A stretch of DNA of 64,000 bases from Prorocentrum cordatum (taxonomy: Eukaryota > Sar > Dinophyceae > Prorocentrales > Prorocentraceae). Each line of letters starts with the position of its first letter. Position 1 is the stretch's first letter. The position numbers were made by a program, and so were the translations under genes. The notes under the pieces are model-generated. The model made no database searches, was not told the origin of the DNA, and was given only the letters and a program-made list of their open reading frames with translations. The stretch is from assembly GCA_963575745.1 (NCBI GenBank), contig CAUYUJ010004998.1, positions 1-64,000 on the forward strand, read 5' to 3'. Below, in pieces: positions 61,211 to 64,000 of the stretch.

Positions 61211-61860
61211 AGAAACATTGTTGAAGACCTGTGCGGCCACTTGACCTCGCGTGGAGGCAGTCGCCGCGAGCACAGCGCAGTCCGTGAAATCCTCGAATTC
61301 AAATCGAAGTTTCGAAGACACCGCAGTTAGTGCCTGCGCAAACACGGCTGGGAAAACAAATCCGACGAACTACTAACCGAAGAATGAATTCACGCTGTCC
61401 AGGGCGAGTGGGAGCGGCATGAGGCCTGGTGGGACTTCACGCATGCGCGGCAGCAGTCAAATAATCATCATAACATATGTGCTGTCATTTTGAACCATCG
61501 CTCTGCGTGGCCGGCAGCAACGGATGCTATGCCCCACTTCAAGATGCCAGTGCTACTGAGCACAGGCGGTTCCCATGATTGCGCCACAGATCGCTTTTGG
61601 AAACTGAGCATGTTCGCGGAAGAATTCGTCGTCTGGCTCGGCAAATTTGCCCGAACGATTGTGCAGTGCTGGGACATATCAGAGATCCCGGGTCCAAAGT
61701 GGCACTTCCATCTAGGACTGGGGAATAAGGTGGGCGTCCCTCCGTCAGCACGCGGGCGTTCTTTCTCGATCTGGATGGCGGAAACAATGTGTGGCACGCC
61801 TCGGAAAAGAAGCCACGGCCGCGCAGCCTGCGTCATTCACGATGCGCAGCAACGCGCGCG
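61211..61860. other. no gene recognised
   Basis: Average-complexity DNA with short ORFs on both strands. It may hold more remains of the preceding pseudogene. Confidence 0.45.
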
Positions 61861-61884
61861 CTGGCAGCGCACGCGTTGCGAGAT

Positions 61885-62000
61885 ATCACACGTTGCTACA
61901 GAGCGCATATTACTATAGAGCGTTGCTAAAAACGCATGCCGAAACAAAAAACACGTTGCTGCAGAACACATCTTGCTACAGAACCGTGCTTAGTTCTCGG
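61885..62000. repeat. CGTTGCTACAGAGC short repeat
   Basis: ACGTTGCTACAGAGCGCAT, GCGTTGCTAAAAACGCAT, ACGTTGCTGCAGAACACAT and CTTGCTACAGAACCGT: four diverged units of 20-25 bp. Confidence 0.75.
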
Positions 62001-62219
62001 CTGCTACGCCGCACGCGTTGCAAACTATGTCCTCGCCTTTCCTCCGTGGAAGCTCCCGTCTCATTGTCACCGTGCGTCCAGCCGCTGCCTTGGCACCCTT
62101 TGCAGGCGATTCTCCATATCATTGCACTCGGAGTGCACGTGCTGCATGGAAAACAAAAAACACATCCATCGCCATCTGCACCATCAACACCACATTTTCA
62201 CACCACACAGATGAGTACG

Positions 62220-62430
62220 TAAGGTCTTACCACATATATTGCACCACGACGTAGCTTGCACCACATAGCTCAAGCCACATACGTGCGTACGCAAGATCTT
62301 ACCACATCCATTGCATCACGCAACTTGCGCCACATGGCTCACACCACATAGCTGAGCACGTTAGCTCCTACAACATACATTGCACAACTTCAACTGCGCC
62401 ACGTCGGTTGCGCCGCATAAGTACGTTTGC
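62220..62430. repeat. ATTGCACCACA short tandem repeat (inverse of 23735-24010)
   Basis: TTGCACCAC, CTTGCGCCACATGG and ACACCACATAGCT units at 14-18-bp spacing, the reverse complement of the TGTGGTGCAAT repeat near 23.8 kb. Confidence 0.7.
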
Positions 62431-63085
62431 GCACCACATAAGTTCTCTTGTCCAACAGAATATTAGGATCTACCCCCCCGCCTCCCCGCCCCTGGAATTC
62501 GATTTACACATGGTGCTGCCCCATCGTCCGTCCTCAATATGAACTCGTACCGTCACAAGCAGGCTGGTATCGCCCCCCTCATCCTCTGCAACATATTGTA
62601 TGCGCGCGCACTTGCTTCTCAAGAACCATAATTTGTCAAGAGCCCCTTGCAACATATGGGGCGAACTGCGCACGCGCGCTCATGCCGATTAAACAAACCA
62701 TAGGATTCGTACATTTTTCAAATATCGAACGCCCCGAAAAAGTATACTTAGCCAGACGAAGCACCCAACCATACGCAGCTGCGAATACTGCGAGGGAGAT
62801 GAGACGAAGGAAGGGGATGCGCAAACTCCGAGTAGCTCTCATAGGCAGCGCGCCGCAGGAAGAACGAGGCGCGGGGCAGTGCAGGCGGGGTGAGGGGGGG
62901 GGGAGCGGAGCGGGATGGTGGGCTCTCAGATGTTTCCCCCTCTGTGTTCTCGCCCCCTGGTGACCGCGGCTTTGGGCAGAACGTAACGTGGAGTCCCCGC
63001 GACGCGCGCCGGTTGCCCCGCAGGTGTCGCCTCGACCTCCGACGTCGTCCGCGTTCTTCTTCTCTACTCTGCCTTCCGTCCGAAA
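62431..63085. other. no gene recognised
   Basis: Average-complexity DNA with a GGGGAG-rich patch near 62885-62920. No supported feature. Confidence 0.5.
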
Positions 63086-63280
63086 CATGTGAGGGGTGTG
63101 CCGAAGTGGGCGCGGACACCCTTCACGAAACTTGTGAGAGGTGTGGCGATATGGGCACGGCGGTGCCATGCGGGCGCTGTCGTTGGGGCCTTTGGTGGAG
63201 CTCCCTATGGGACTACGAAGCGTGTGATGGGTGTGCAGAAACGTGCGCAGTGGTGCCATGCGGGCGCTGCCACTGAAGCC
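63086..63280. repeat. short tandem repeat with GTGGTGCCATGCGGGCGCTG units
   Basis: GTGCCATGCGGGCGCTG at 63164 and 63253, and GAAACTTGTGAGAGGTGTG-like units at 63128 and (diverged) 63080 and 63219. One plus frame through it gives CxxC pairs (CEGC, CERC, CDGC, CGRC), probably only because the DNA repeats. Confidence 0.6.
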
Positions 63281-63346
63281 TCCTCCTCCTCCTCCTCCTC
63301 CTCCCTCCCCCTCCTCCTCCTCCTCCTCCTCCTTCTCCTCCTCCTC
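63281..63346. repeat. CTC microsatellite
   Basis: CTC triplets directly upstream of the ORF at 63350. Confidence 0.95.
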
Positions 63347-63349
63347 GCC

Positions 63350-63997
63350 ATGTTGGCTTCGGTTCGCATCGCTGGGCGGTCCCCGCTCGCTGCGCATGCT
63401 GCCGCGGGCCTCTGCGCCAGCGAGAGCCGCGAGGCTCTGCGCCCAGAGCGGGCGGCCGAGGGGCTCCTGCGGGCTGCGGCGGCTGTGCTCGGCGCGCCCG
63501 TGCCCGCAGGATATGGTTGTGATGGTGATTGTGGAGGCGCAAGGCTGCTTGGCGCTCCCGCGGCTGCCGCGCCGCCGGATGGCCTTCGGCCACGGCGGCG
63601 GCGTCGCGCTAGGAAACGCCGAGCGGCTGGCGTGCCGGTCGAGCCCGCAGCCCCTCCCAGCGCCATGGTGGTGGAGGCGGCGGCGGATGGGGCGGCGGCG
63701 GCGGGGGGGCTCGCCGGTCGAGGGCGGTGTGGCCCCGACTTCGCACCTGGAGGACGACAGCTGGGCCGACGTGCTGCCCGCGCGGCATGCGGCGGTCGGG
63801 CCGGCGGCAGCACCACAGAGGACATCGTCGGCAAGATGGGGGCCCGCTGGGTGGCCGTCGGTGGCCTCGCGGCGGGGTCCCACGCGCACGAGGACGCGCT
63901 GGCGCGGGTGGCGGTGCAGCTCGGGGTCCCCGTGGCTGGCCTGCGCCGCATCATCGAGAAAGCCGAGCGGGCGCAGGCCAAGCTCCGCACGCCGTGA
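63350..63997 (+). CDS. 215-aa ORF of unknown function, Ala/Arg/Gly-rich
   Basis: ATG at 63350, TGA at 63995-63997, 215 residues. A basic cluster (PRRRRRARKRRAAG, about residue 80) is followed by an Ala/Gly-rich linker. The last 55 residues are protein-like (TTEDIVGKMGARWVAVGGLA and a helix RRIIEKAERAQAKL). The frame is open upstream through the CTC repeat, so ATG is the sensible start. No domain is recognised. It could be a nucleic-acid-binding ORF of a mobile element or the first exon of a gene running past the window. High GC and Ala content make a chance ORF possible. Confidence 0.35.
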   Translation: MLASVRIAGRSPLAAHAAAGLCASESREALRPERAAEGLLRAAAAVLGAPVPAGYGCDGDCGGARLLGAPAAAAPPDGLRPRRRRRARKRRAAGVPVEPAAPPSAMVVEAAADGAAAAGGLAGRGRCGPDFAPGGRQLGRRAARAACGGRAGGSTTEDIVGKMGARWVAVGGLAAGSHAHEDALARVAVQLGVPVAGLRRIIEKAERAQAKLRTP

Positions 63998-64000
63998 GCG

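Noticed and set aside
62890-63276. Plus-strand ORF with repeated CxxC pairs as a zinc-finger protein
   Set aside because: The Cys pairs come from a short tandem DNA repeat. There is no His or Cys spacing of a known finger.

Overview
This window is nuclear DNA from a dinoflagellate. The deciding evidence is the dinoflagellate spliced leader (SL). A perfect 22-nt genomic copy lies on the minus strand at 51428-51449 and again at 54859-54880. Degenerate, stacked copies lie at 17184-17225 (+), 45256-45299 (-) and 58201-58241 (-). The SL is normally added to mRNA by trans-splicing, so genomic copies mark DNA made by reverse transcription of mature mRNA. High GC, huge simple-sequence arrays, tandem gene duplication and sparse genes fit the same group. 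Genus cannot be told from this window.

Layout. 1-17 kb is nearly gene-free: an 869-bp tandem duplication, AGT/AGTATAGT, GGA and CTC microsatellites, a 1-kb GAT array, several minisatellites, and three foldback (MITE-like) repeats. 17.2-18.3 kb holds a stacked SL relic and a decayed retrogene. 18.3-24.4 kb is repeats plus one candidate membrane-protein exon at 21377-21595. 24459-34956 is a well-preserved 10.5-kb tyrosine-recombinase retrotransposon on the minus strand. It has split direct repeats (A1 ... B1-A2-B2) and, in order, a small membrane-protein ORF, a gag-like ORF, an RT-RNase H ORF, an ORF with a DnaJ (J) domain, and a tyrosine recombinase ORF. It sits inside a repeat whose uninterrupted relative lies at 36941-37500. 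35-40 kb is minisatellites. 40580-45300 is a LINE on the minus strand with an intact RRM-bearing ORF1, a broken endonuclease/RT ORF2, and three stacked SL relics at its 5' end. A 100-N assembly gap lies at 45741-45840. 48452-55353 is two tandem copies of a 3.45-kb unit. Each copy carries a processed retrogene for a polysaccharide pyruvyl transferase-like type II membrane protein, bounded by the SL, a short A tract and a 16-bp target-site duplication. 56026-58241 is a second, unrelated retrogene (helical N-terminus, SAM-like segment, zinc-binding C-terminus) with two stacked SL relics and a diverged target-site duplication. 60.2-61.2 kb is a decayed kinase-like gene, and 63350-63997 is a short ORF of unknown function.

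The main story is reverse transcription. Two retrotransposon types and several SL-tagged cDNA copies share 64 kb. Both processed retrogene loci landed inside the same kind of short CTTGGGGGCCT array. Most other long ORFs are translations of simple repeats and are left out.
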